A stretch of DNA of 42,050 nt from Pedobacter panaciterrae (GTDB lineage: Bacteria; Bacteroidota; Bacteroidia; Sphingobacteriales; Sphingobacteriaceae). Shown piece after piece: positions 23,961-31,648 of the stretch. The translations under genes were made by a program, and so were the position numbers. How positions within the stretch are numbered: position 1 is the first letter of the stretch; the number at the start of each line of letters is the position of its first letter. The stretch covers positions 1 to 42,050 of the forward strand of contig NZ_LGEL01000047.1 in assembly GCF_001636695.1 (NCBI RefSeq). The letters run 5' to 3'. Below the pieces are notes generated by a model. That model saw only the letters and a list, made by a program, of their open reading frames with translations, did not search any database and was not told the DNA's origin.

Positions 23961-25002
23961 GTTTTAATATTTTTAAACTGACAGAAAAGGTACGCCCATC
24001 ATCTCTGATGTCAATCTCATCACCTGATAAAAGATTGTATCTTTCTGCAAGATTAGCCAAACCACTACCAGTAGAATGTTCGAGGTTTGACTTTAGCTGA
24101 ATGTTATTTGTTACACTGATCCAGTTGCCGTTTTGTATTATGTTTATATTTAGCGGGGCAGCATCTGTAAGTTCATTATGTTTAATAACATTTTCCAAAA
24201 GCGGCTGAAGTGAAAAAACAGGAAGTACCTGACTGGTGTTTTCTTGTTCCTGTATGTCTAAATTAAAGCTCAGGGCTTCTCCAAACCTTACTTTTTGCAT
24301 CTCCAGATAGTCTGCACATAATTTGAGTTCATCGTTCAGCGATGCTATTCCACTTTTATTTCCCGATATGGACACACGTAAGAAATCAGATAGGCGTAGT
24401 AAATAATCCTCAGCTTTATCGGGATTCCTTTTAATGAGAGATTTTAATATGTTGAGTGCATTAAACAGGAAATGCGGATGTATTTGTTGTAGCAGCAATT
24501 CATTGGCTGCCTGAGATCTTGCCGCAATTAAACGCGAGTTCTCCAGCTGTACCTGGTTATTAGAATCTTGTACAATAATGAAGTTTTGGAGTAGCAATAC
24601 AATGCCGTTAATAAAGAATCCTTGTAAACTAAGATACAGATAGATTACATTGCCTTTAACCCTAAAAGGTTCGTGCTGTTCAATAATGCCGCGCAAAGTA
24701 AGGTATTGGCCAAGCCAGTAGATACTTATAATAATTACCGCACTCATAACAAAACTTGCCAGATAAAACCTTTTGCTGCTTTTACTGATGGGAGGTGAGT
24801 TTTCATCCCCAAAAATCACTAAGAGACTAATGTTAGATAAGCACATCAGCGTGAGCAGCAGCTGAAAAAACAAACATTTTACGAGGGAGCTGTACAGTTC
24901 CCCATCTTGAATAAAAGAAGAAAGAAGCAAAAACAAACTGACCGCTGTAGTAAAACAGCAGCTTATTTTTATTAAATTCTTAAGGGGGAGTTTAGTTTTC
25001 AT
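23935..25002 (-). CDS. LytS-type sensor histidine kinase
   Basis: A membrane kinase of the His_kinase (LytS/YehU) type, 355 residues from the chosen start. About four hydrophobic segments fill the first 150 residues. The phosphorylation motif is QQIHPHFLFNALNILKSL with the phospho-His in PHF (about residue 177 from this start), followed by LNDELKLCADYLEMQKVRFGE, PVFSLQPLLENVIKH (N box) and GSGLANLAERYNLL (G box). The start is placed at 25002 (MKTKLPLKN) and not at 25020, because the six extra codons contain a -7 promoter element. Confidence 0.93.
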   Translation of the reverse strand: MKTKLPLKNLIKISCCFTTAVSLFLLLSSFIQDGELYSSLVKCLFFQLLLTLMCLSNISLLVIFGDENSPPISKSSKRFYLASFVMSAVIIISIYWLGQYLTLRGIIEQHEPFRVKGNVIYLYLSLQGFFINGIVLLLQNFIIVQDSNNQVQLENSRLIAARSQAANELLLQQIHPHFLFNALNILKSLIKRNPDKAEDYLLRLSDFLRVSISGNKSGIASLNDELKLCADYLEMQKVRFGEALSFNLDIQEQENTSQVLPVFSLQPLLENVIKHNELTDAAPLNINIIQNGNWISVTNNIQLKSNLEHSTGSGLANLAERYNLLSGDEIDIRDDGRTFSVSLKILKHEDCNYRR

Positions 25003-25007
25003 TTGTG

Positions 25008-25015
25008 CAAATATA
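25008..25015 (-). promoter_or_regulatory. -7 element of the LytS/LytTR operon
   Basis: On the minus strand this reads TATATTTG, a full TAnnTTTG match, ending five bases before the ATG at 25002. The mRNA would be almost leaderless. No good -33 element is seen at the usual distance, which fits a promoter needing an activator. Confidence 0.5.
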
Positions 25016-25020
25016 TTCAT

Positions 25021-25280
25021 GATTGGTGAAGAACTTTTATTTTATCACAAAGGCTGCGTTGTTATTAAAAAAGGGAGCTTTGCCCATCTTGTTTCAGGAA
25101 AAATGAGTTGGCATTCAGCTTCCACAAAAATGAGTAGTTCAAAGGTTTTATTAAAGGGCTTTACCTCTGAAACGGACAAAATTAAACCCGAACAGTTTAA
25201 TTGTTGTCTTATAGTATGTAAATTGATTGTTAATCAGATTAGAATGTTTTAATGTAGAAGGAAATAAAATTAAAGCAGTT
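25021..25280. other. Intergenic region between divergent two-component operons
   Basis: About 260 bases without a convincing gene. A 77-codon frame exists but has no recognisable protein character. The region holds the motif GAAACGGACAAAA at 25169-25181, also present at 23161, and TTAATC with a nearby inverted GATTA (25230-25241). The 11-bp hexamer array found in front of the efflux genes is absent here. Confidence 0.6.
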
Positions 25281-25288
25281 TATCTTTG
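25281..25288 (+). promoter_or_regulatory. -7 element of the OmpR-family regulator gene
   Basis: TATCTTTG matches TAnnTTTG exactly and ends 12 bases before the ATG at 25301. The TTG inside this element is in frame with the gene and could be mistaken for a start codon. Confidence 0.55.
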
Positions 25289-25300
25289 ACAAAAAATAAT

Positions 25301-25975
25301 ATGAATATTTTACTGATCGAGGATGAACCAAAAGTTTCAGGTTTTATAAAAAAGGGACTTGAAGAGCAAATGAATGTTGTTTCAGTTGCATATGATGGAA
25401 CCATGGGCTGTAAAATGGCCTTAGAAAATGAATACGGCCTTATTATCCTGGATGTGGTTTTACCCTATATCAATGGAATGGAAGTCTGTAAACTCATCAG
25501 ACAAATGAAAAGAGAGGTCCCGATTCTAATGCTTTCTGCTCTGGATACAGTAAATGATAAAGTGCAGGGGCTGGAAAATGGTGCTGATGATTATTTAACC
25601 AAACCCTTTCATTTCGAAGAATTACTTGCCCGTATTAAAGCCTTAAACAGAAGAAGAGATATGGTTTTGCCGGGCACTATATATAAAGTTGCTGACCTGG
25701 AAATGGATTGTTACAAAAAAACAGTTTCCAGAAATGGCAAGATCATCCTGCTTTCCGCAAAAGAATTCACCCTTCTAGAAGTCCTGATGGCTAATAAAAA
25801 CAGAGTGCTATCCAGAATCTACATTGCAGAAGCTGTTTGGGGCATTTCCTTTAACCGTGGTACTAATTTAATAGATGTTTATATTAATTATTTACGCTCA
25901 AAAATAGATAAAGGCTATGCTAAGCAATTGATTCATACTGTGATTGGAATGGGGTACATCATAAAAGATCATTAA
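25301..25975 (+). CDS. OmpR/PhoB-family response regulator (CopR/CusR-like)
   Basis: A 224-residue two-domain regulator. Receiver domain: IEDEP near the start, phospho-Asp51 in LIILDVVLPYINGM, Thr/Ser region MLSALD and Lys in DDYLTKPFHFEELLARI. The winged-helix DNA-binding domain (about 125-224) has KEFTLLEVLMANKNRVLSR and FNRGTNLIDVYINYLRSKID, ending GMGYIIKDH. The sensor kinase follows 5 bases downstream, and the efflux genes come next, so metal-responsive activation of those genes is the natural role. Its own promoter lacks the 11-bp array. Confidence 0.94.
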   Translation: MNILLIEDEPKVSGFIKKGLEEQMNVVSVAYDGTMGCKMALENEYGLIILDVVLPYINGMEVCKLIRQMKREVPILMLSALDTVNDKVQGLENGADDYLTKPFHFEELLARIKALNRRRDMVLPGTIYKVADLEMDCYKKTVSRNGKIILLSAKEFTLLEVLMANKNRVLSRIYIAEAVWGISFNRGTNLIDVYINYLRSKIDKGYAKQLIHTVIGMGYIIKDH

Positions 25976-25980
25976 CTATA

Positions 25981-27336
25981 ATGAAGTTTAAGAATTCGCT
26001 ATCTCTAAAGTTTACGTTTATGTTTGCCTTTTTACTTTTCCTGGTATTAAGCGGCATTTATGTATTTGTAGAGAGTAACCGATCCAATTCTTTTTTTAAT
26101 AAGCTCGATGAAAGGGCCATGATTGCTGCGCAGTTTTATTTTGCAGAAGACAACCTTTCTATAAAAATGTTCAGACAGGTAACAAAGAAATTCCCACAGT
26201 CTTTATCTCAGGAATCTATCAGTATCTACGACAATAAGCTGCAATCTAAATTCATGCCCGAGGAGGCCGTAAAATGGAGCAATAGCTTTCTGAGGAAGAT
26301 CATTAAAAATAAAAAGATTCATTTTGTTTCTGGCGAAAGACAAGTGTCAGGATTATATTATGAGGATAATTCAGGTGATTTTATAGTGGTGGTTTCGGCT
26401 ATTGACGAACGTGGTTTTCACGATATGAGCCAGCTGCGAATGATTATGTCAATATTTTTCATTGTATCCTTATTTATTACTTTTTTTATCGGAAGGATAT
26501 TTGCCAATATTTCATTAAGGCCAATTGTAAAGATTACGGATAATCTGAAGCGGATCAGGGCCTCTAATCTTCATATGCGTTTGTTAATAAATACCGCCAA
26601 AACAGACGAAATTGATAATCTTTCATTGACAATCAATCAATTGCTGGAGCATTTAGAACAATCTTTTGACAGTCAGAAATCTTTTGTTGCAAACGCTTCC
26701 CATGAATTACGCACACCAATTACTTCTATACTTGGTGAAGCAGAAATTACTTTAATGAAAGAACGTAAACCTGACCAATATAAAATGGCTCTGCAAGAGA
26801 TCATCATTGGTGTAGAAAGGTTAAATCTGATCATTAATAGTTTAATGGAACTGATGCAAACAAATCTTGATAATCAGGATTTTCAAAGTATCAAAGTAGA
26901 TGAGTTAATGTGGGAAATAATTGATGAATTAGCTGATAAAGCAGTTCCAGATCAAATTAGTGTCGAATACAATCTTCCTGACGACCCCTCTAAAAGCACA
27001 CTTTCCGGCAACCGCCGGCTTTTGTTTATTGCCATAAGTAATATTTTGAAGAATGCAGTTAAATTTTCTTCCGGAAGCCTGGTAACCTGCGAGGTGAGTT
27101 ATAAAGATCATGGCATACAGATCCTGATCAGCGACAAAGGGATAGGGATTGCAGAAGAAGATTTAAAGAAAATATTTCAGCCTTTTTACCGGGCAGCTAA
27201 CGCGATGAAATTTCAGGGTTACGGCATAGGGCTCTCTTTAACAGATAATATCGTTCGCCTTCATAATGGAAAAATTAATATCGAATCCAAAATCAACATG
27301 GGAACAATAATTACACTCTTTTTTCCTGCCACTTAA
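25981..27336 (+). CDS. Sensor histidine kinase (CusS-like)
   Basis: A 451-residue membrane kinase. Transmembrane segments at about 12-31 and 154-178 enclose a periplasmic sensor domain of about 120 residues. A HAMP linker follows (ISLRPIVKITDNLKRI), then HisKA with phospho-His241 in FVANASHELRTPITSI, and an ATPase domain with N box ISNILKNAVKFS, G1 ISDKGIGIAEED, F box FQPFYRA and G2 GYGIGLSL. No Cys- or His-rich metal site stands out in the sensor domain. It pairs with the regulator just upstream. Confidence 0.95.
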   Translation: MKFKNSLSLKFTFMFAFLLFLVLSGIYVFVESNRSNSFFNKLDERAMIAAQFYFAEDNLSIKMFRQVTKKFPQSLSQESISIYDNKLQSKFMPEEAVKWSNSFLRKIIKNKKIHFVSGERQVSGLYYEDNSGDFIVVVSAIDERGFHDMSQLRMIMSIFFIVSLFITFFIGRIFANISLRPIVKITDNLKRIRASNLHMRLLINTAKTDEIDNLSLTINQLLEHLEQSFDSQKSFVANASHELRTPITSILGEAEITLMKERKPDQYKMALQEIIIGVERLNLIINSLMELMQTNLDNQDFQSIKVDELMWEIIDELADKAVPDQISVEYNLPDDPSKSTLSGNRRLLFIAISNILKNAVKFSSGSLVTCEVSYKDHGIQILISDKGIGIAEEDLKKIFQPFYRAANAMKFQGYGIGLSLTDNIVRLHNGKINIESKINMGTIITLFFPAT

Positions 27337-27372
27337 AATCTATACCACATTCAATCCCTCTATTAAAGGATT

Positions 27373-27439
27373 TTAATCTCTTTCTAATCGTTCCTTAATC
27401 ATAAGTTAAGCAGCCTCTAATGCCTTAGATATAGCTTTG
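27373..27439 (+). promoter_or_regulatory. Five-hexamer 11-bp array plus -7 element (barrel gene)
   Basis: Hexamers TTAATC (27373), CTAATC (27384), TTAATC (27395), TTAAGC (27406) and CTAATG (27417) are spaced exactly 11 bases apart. Nine bases after the last one is the -7 element TAGCTTTG (27432-27439). No TTTG-type -33 element is present, so the array occupies the place where an activator would touch RNA polymerase. Direct repeats at 11 bp are the usual layout for OmpR/PhoB-type regulators. Confidence 0.8.
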
Positions 27440-27472
27440 CGTGCATATATCAACCATCACTAAATATAAATT

Positions 27473-29104
27473 TTGAAAAATACAATTAAGGTAATCGCAG
27501 CCTTCAGTGCGCTTGTAATGATAGGCGTATTTTCTCCGGTTCGGGTAATGGGCCAGTCAGAATATCAACCATATTCGTATCAATTTTATCAAAAACTGAA
27601 TGATACATTGTATGCGGCAGACAAAAGAATACATACCTCTTTAAAGCCGTATCTGATCACATCTGCTTTGAGAAAGAAGTACGATTCATTAATGAACCAG
27701 GGTTCAGATACAAGCCGTAAAAGCTGGATTTTCAGAAAGCTTTTTAATGAGCACCTCATTGATATTAAAAATGAACAATACTCTTTTTATGCAGACTTTT
27801 TACCTGATCTGCAGATAGGTCGCGACTTTAAAAGCAATAAACCTACCTGGCTAAATACCCGTGGTTACCAATTTGGATTAAACATTGGTGATCGGTTTTC
27901 TTTTTATACCAATGGGTATGAAAATCAGGCTTTGTTTGCTCCTTACGTTCATGATTTTATTAATCAATACAAAGTTGTACCAGGCCAATCAATCAAAGAT
28001 TTCGATCCCGCAAATAAAATTACTGATTACTCATATGTTTCTGCCCTTATGTCCTACACAGCCATTAAGGAGCATTTAAATATTACGCTTGCATATGATA
28101 AGAATTTCATTGGTGATGGTTACCGCTCACTATTTTTATCTGATATATCTACCAATTATACCTCAGTAAAACTTACCGGAGAATTGGGAAATGTACAGTA
28201 TATGAGCATGTGGTCTTACATGATTGATCCTATGGCACCCAGAACAAGTACTGACAGAGGGGTTGCAAGTCAGTATAAATGGGGCGCTTTTCAATATCTC
28301 GACTGGAACATTAGCACCAAACTAAGTCTGGGATTATTTCAATCGGTGTTATGGAGTCCGGCCAACACTGATGGAAGTTACCGGGGGTTTAACCTGAATT
28401 ATTTAAACCCTGTTATTTTTCTGAGACCAATTGATACCATGGATCCTAACTCGCCTGATAAAATACACCTTGGTTTTTCAGGGAAGTATAAACCCATAAA
28501 AAACACAGTTGTTTATGGCCAATTTCAATTGGATGATTTTAAAGCAAAGGAGTTTTTTGGCAATAGGGGGTTTTCCCATAATAAATGGGCCGCACAATTA
28601 GGTTTTAAAGGATTTAATGCTTTTGGTGTTAATAAATTAAACTATTTGGCCGAATACAATCTGGCACGTCCATATACCTATTCCCATTTTCAAGGAATAA
28701 CCAATTATTCCAATTATTCTCAATCACTTGCACATCCTTTTGGTGCTAATTTCCGGGAATATTTAAGCATCTGGAATTATTCATCAGGAAGATTTGATTT
28801 TCAGTGTCAGGGTATTTATGGGAGATATGGACTGGATGAAAACGGTTCTAATTATGGCAAAGATATTTTCCAGTCGTATGATGAAAATGTACCCGAATAT
28901 GGAAACAGAATAGGACAGGGCGTAGCTACCAAATTGTTTTATACAGAAACCCGGGTTGCATTTCTAATAAATCCCAAGTACAACTTGCGTCTCGAAGCAG
29001 GTTATATATACCGGAATGAGGTAAATAAACTATATAATAACCATACATCTTTGTTCACAATAGGGCTTCGCAGTACTTTTAGAAACCTTTATTATGATTT
29101 TTAA
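27473..29104 (+). CDS. Outer-membrane beta-barrel protein, RemB/Wzi-like
   Basis: A 543-residue exported protein. It starts with TTG (27473), giving MKNTIKVIAAFSALVMIGVF and a signal peptide cleaved near VMGQS; the next ATG would remove the charged start of the signal. The body is rich in aromatic residues and alternating strands, with NFIGDGYRSLFLSDIS and YNLRLEAGYIYRNE, and ends in an outer-membrane-type aromatic strand (FRNLYYDF). The GDGYRSLFLSD stretch resembles RemB/Wzi-type capsule-assembly barrels of Bacteroidota. It shares its promoter array with the efflux operon, so it is probably in the same regulon. Confidence 0.75.
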   Translation: MKNTIKVIAAFSALVMIGVFSPVRVMGQSEYQPYSYQFYQKLNDTLYAADKRIHTSLKPYLITSALRKKYDSLMNQGSDTSRKSWIFRKLFNEHLIDIKNEQYSFYADFLPDLQIGRDFKSNKPTWLNTRGYQFGLNIGDRFSFYTNGYENQALFAPYVHDFINQYKVVPGQSIKDFDPANKITDYSYVSALMSYTAIKEHLNITLAYDKNFIGDGYRSLFLSDISTNYTSVKLTGELGNVQYMSMWSYMIDPMAPRTSTDRGVASQYKWGAFQYLDWNISTKLSLGLFQSVLWSPANTDGSYRGFNLNYLNPVIFLRPIDTMDPNSPDKIHLGFSGKYKPIKNTVVYGQFQLDDFKAKEFFGNRGFSHNKWAAQLGFKGFNAFGVNKLNYLAEYNLARPYTYSHFQGITNYSNYSQSLAHPFGANFREYLSIWNYSSGRFDFQCQGIYGRYGLDENGSNYGKDIFQSYDENVPEYGNRIGQGVATKLFYTETRVAFLINPKYNLRLEAGYIYRNEVNKLYNNHTSLFTIGLRSTFRNLYYDF

Positions 29105-29120
29105 CAGAAATTAAGAGATT

Positions 29121-29187
29121 CTAATCTCTTTCTAATTGTCCCTTAATCGAAAACTAAGTGACCTCTAATGCCTTAGATCTAGCTTTG
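29121..29187 (+). promoter_or_regulatory. Five-hexamer 11-bp array plus -7 element (efflux operon)
   Basis: Hexamers CTAATC (29121), CTAATT (29132), TTAATC (29143), CTAAGT (29154) and CTAATG (29165) are again exactly 11 bases apart, with -7 element TAGCTTTG at 29180-29187, nine bases after the last. By eye, 56 of 68 positions match the array in front of the barrel gene. The start codon is at 29208. Confidence 0.82.
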
Positions 29188-29207
29188 TTATTTAAAATAA
29201 TAAAGCT

Positions 29208-30506
29208 ATGAGTCGAAAATTTGTTGGGGTCTTTTTAGCCATTCTATTTATAGATCTGGCGGTAGCAGACAACAAGACATGCGCACAAAGTGCAGTAAAA
29301 GATACACTTGAAATTACAATAAAACAGGCAGAAGAACAATTCCTTAAGAACAATCTTGCGCTTTTGGCTGGTCAGTTTAGTATAGACCATGCAAAAGCAG
29401 AAATTATTACTGCCAGCCTGTTTAACAATCCGGAATTTGCAATTGAGAACATTCTTTATAATCCGGAAACTAAAAAATTCTTTGACATGAGTTATGATGG
29501 GGGGCAATATCAGGCAAGTCTCTCGCAGCTTTTTCTTACCGCAGGCAAAAGAAATAAAAATATTAAGCTGGCAAAAATAGGTGCTAAACAAGCCGAGTAT
29601 GAATTTTTTGATTTACTCAGGACCTTAAAGTACACTTTGAGAACAGATTTTTACAAAATATATTACCAGGAGCAGTCGGCAAAAGTTTATACTGAAGAAA
29701 TCAACTCATTATCAAAAACGCTCACTGCATTTGAGCAGCAATATCAAAAAGGAAATATTGCCCAGAACGAATTATTGCGTATTCAATCGCAATTATACGC
29801 ACTTCAAGCGGAGTTAAATGAGCTGAAAGACAATATAGATGATGTACAAAGTGAATTTAGACTACTGATCCGGGCAAGTACAAAAAGCTATGTTTCCCCA
29901 AAAATAGAGCTTGATTTGGAGGGGAAGGATGTTTTAGAACAAGTTCCCTACAAATTACTGCTGGATTCTGCTTATGCTAACCGGTCAGATTTGAAACTGG
30001 CCAGATCTGCAGTTGCTTACAGCAATCTGAATTTAAAATTACAGCAGGCGATGGCCGTTCCAGACATTACGGTTTCCCTCACCTACGATAAATTCGGAAA
30101 TACAGTACGTAATTATAATGGTTTAGGTATTAGTCTGCCAATTCCATTATTTAACAGAAATCAGGGAGCAATAAAGCAAGCCAAAATAGCAATAGAAAGC
30201 AGTAAGACTGGTCTTCAGCAGCAGCAGGATGAGCTGGAGAGTGAGTTAGATAATTCTTTTCAGGCCGCATTCAGACTGGAAAAACTTTACAACAGCTTTG
30301 ATCCGAAGTTTAAAACAAACTTTAATCACCTGATTGAAGAGGTTTCAAAAAACTACCAGAAGAGGAATATCAGCTTGCTGGAGTTTCTTGATTTTTATGA
30401 TGCTTACAAAACAAATACGCTGCAGCTAAACAGTCTTCAGCTCAATCGTATCAATTCATTAGAACAATTGAATTTTATAACAGGAACCCAAATTTTCAAC
30501 AAATAA
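29208..30506 (+). CDS. Outer-membrane factor of efflux pump (TolC/CzcC family)
   Basis: A 432-residue exported protein with a signal peptide (FVGVFLAILFIDLAVA, cleavage near residue 20-27). The mature protein shows the two repeated halves of outer-membrane efflux proteins, long coiled-coil helices (AEQQ and QSQLYALQAELNELKDN in the first half, QQQQDELESELDNSFQAAFR in the second) and GLGISLPIPLFNRNQGAIKQA, a hallmark of the second half. It forms the outer channel for the pump made by the next two genes, 11 bases downstream. Confidence 0.92.
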   Translation: MSRKFVGVFLAILFIDLAVADNKTCAQSAVKDTLEITIKQAEEQFLKNNLALLAGQFSIDHAKAEIITASLFNNPEFAIENILYNPETKKFFDMSYDGGQYQASLSQLFLTAGKRNKNIKLAKIGAKQAEYEFFDLLRTLKYTLRTDFYKIYYQEQSAKVYTEEINSLSKTLTAFEQQYQKGNIAQNELLRIQSQLYALQAELNELKDNIDDVQSEFRLLIRASTKSYVSPKIELDLEGKDVLEQVPYKLLLDSAYANRSDLKLARSAVAYSNLNLKLQQAMAVPDITVSLTYDKFGNTVRNYNGLGISLPIPLFNRNQGAIKQAKIAIESSKTGLQQQQDELESELDNSFQAAFRLEKLYNSFDPKFKTNFNHLIEEVSKNYQKRNISLLEFLDFYDAYKTNTLQLNSLQLNRINSLEQLNFITGTQIFNK

Positions 30507-30517
30507 TACGCATTCAT

Positions 30518-31618
30518 ATGTACAATAGACATAAACTTTCGGTGTCAGGAATTGCTTTAGCCATCACTTTACTGTGCTTATCTGCCTGTAACAAAAACGA
30601 AAAAACAGCAGCTGCAAAAGACCCGGAGTTTCAACTTAGCGAAAAACTACTTCAGGAACTTGTTGTAGATACAGTAAAGGAAGGCAGTGCCATTTCTCAA
30701 TTATCGTTAACCGGTATAGTAGCTCCGGACGAAAATAAAATGGTCAGAATATTCCCTTTAGTAAGTGGAATCACGCAAGATGTTCATGTACAGCTGGGAG
30801 ACCTGGTAAAAAAGGGTCAAACCCTTGCCAGTATGCGCAGTATTGAGGTAGCTGGCTATACGAAAGACTTGATTTCTGCCGAAGCAGATGTAAGGAACAC
30901 AAAGAGAATCCTGAAATCTACCCGGGAATTATATCAAAGCGGACTGGCTTCAGAAAAAGACCTGGAACAAGCCCAATCTGAGTATGAAAAAGCAGAGGCA
31001 GAAAATAAGCGTGCAGGAGCCGTTATGGCCATCAATAAAACGAACAAACGGGGTTACGAGATTATTTCGCCGATAGGTGGCTATGTTGTTGAGAAAAATC
31101 TGACCGATAATATGCAGGTAAGAGCAGACAACAATGAAAGCTTATTTACCGTGGCAGACTTATCAACAGTCTATGTTCTGATCAATATTTACGAGTCTGA
31201 TATTTCCAAAGTTCAAAACGGAAGTCCGGTTAAAATAACAACCCTGTCTTATCCCGATAAGGTGTTTTTAGGGAAGATAGATAAAGTGTACAGCTTGATT
31301 GATCCTGAAAACAAAGTGATGAAAGCCAGGGTAAAAATAGAAAATCCAGGTTATTTGCTAAAGCCTCAAATGTTTGCGAAGGTTTCTATTGAAGCCCCTT
31401 CTGGCGAAGACCTTCCGTCTATCCCTGTCTCTGCAATCATTTTTGACAACGACCGCAACTACGTTATGGTAAAAGACAGCCAATCGAAAGTGCATGTACA
31501 AACGATTACGGTTGCTAAAAGAGTAGAAAATTTAGCCTACATCAGCGATGGGTTAAAAGCAGGCGACCAGATCATTACATCGCGTCAGGTATTTCTGTAC
31601 GAATCCTTAAAAAAATAG
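30518..31618 (+). CDS. Periplasmic adaptor lipoprotein (CzcB/CusB-type MFP)
   Basis: A 366-residue membrane-fusion protein. The lipobox LSAC puts the lipidated Cys at 24, so it is anchored to the periplasmic side of a membrane. Domains in order: barrel-sandwich half (GIVAPDENKMVRIFPLVSG), helical hairpin (about 105-165), second lipoyl half (YEIISPIGGYVVEKNL), beta-barrel (VYVLINIYESDISKV) and membrane-proximal domain. It links the RND pump to the outer-membrane factor. No long His-rich metal-binding tail is present. Confidence 0.93.
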   Translation: MYNRHKLSVSGIALAITLLCLSACNKNEKTAAAKDPEFQLSEKLLQELVVDTVKEGSAISQLSLTGIVAPDENKMVRIFPLVSGITQDVHVQLGDLVKKGQTLASMRSIEVAGYTKDLISAEADVRNTKRILKSTRELYQSGLASEKDLEQAQSEYEKAEAENKRAGAVMAINKTNKRGYEIISPIGGYVVEKNLTDNMQVRADNNESLFTVADLSTVYVLINIYESDISKVQNGSPVKITTLSYPDKVFLGKIDKVYSLIDPENKVMKARVKIENPGYLLKPQMFAKVSIEAPSGEDLPSIPVSAIIFDNDRNYVMVKDSQSKVHVQTITVAKRVENLAYISDGLKAGDQIITSRQVFLYESLKK

Positions 31619-31648
31619 TCAATTCTTTTACTATCTAAACTTATTCAA

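Noticed and set aside
25019-25252. 77-codon plus-strand frame between the two divergent signalling operons
   Set aside because: It overlaps the kinase promoter, has no domain character or start context, and its composition looks like non-coding DNA.
25286-25300. TTG start for the OmpR-family regulator
   Set aside because: The TTG is part of the -7 element TATCTTTG, and family members start at MNILLIEDE.
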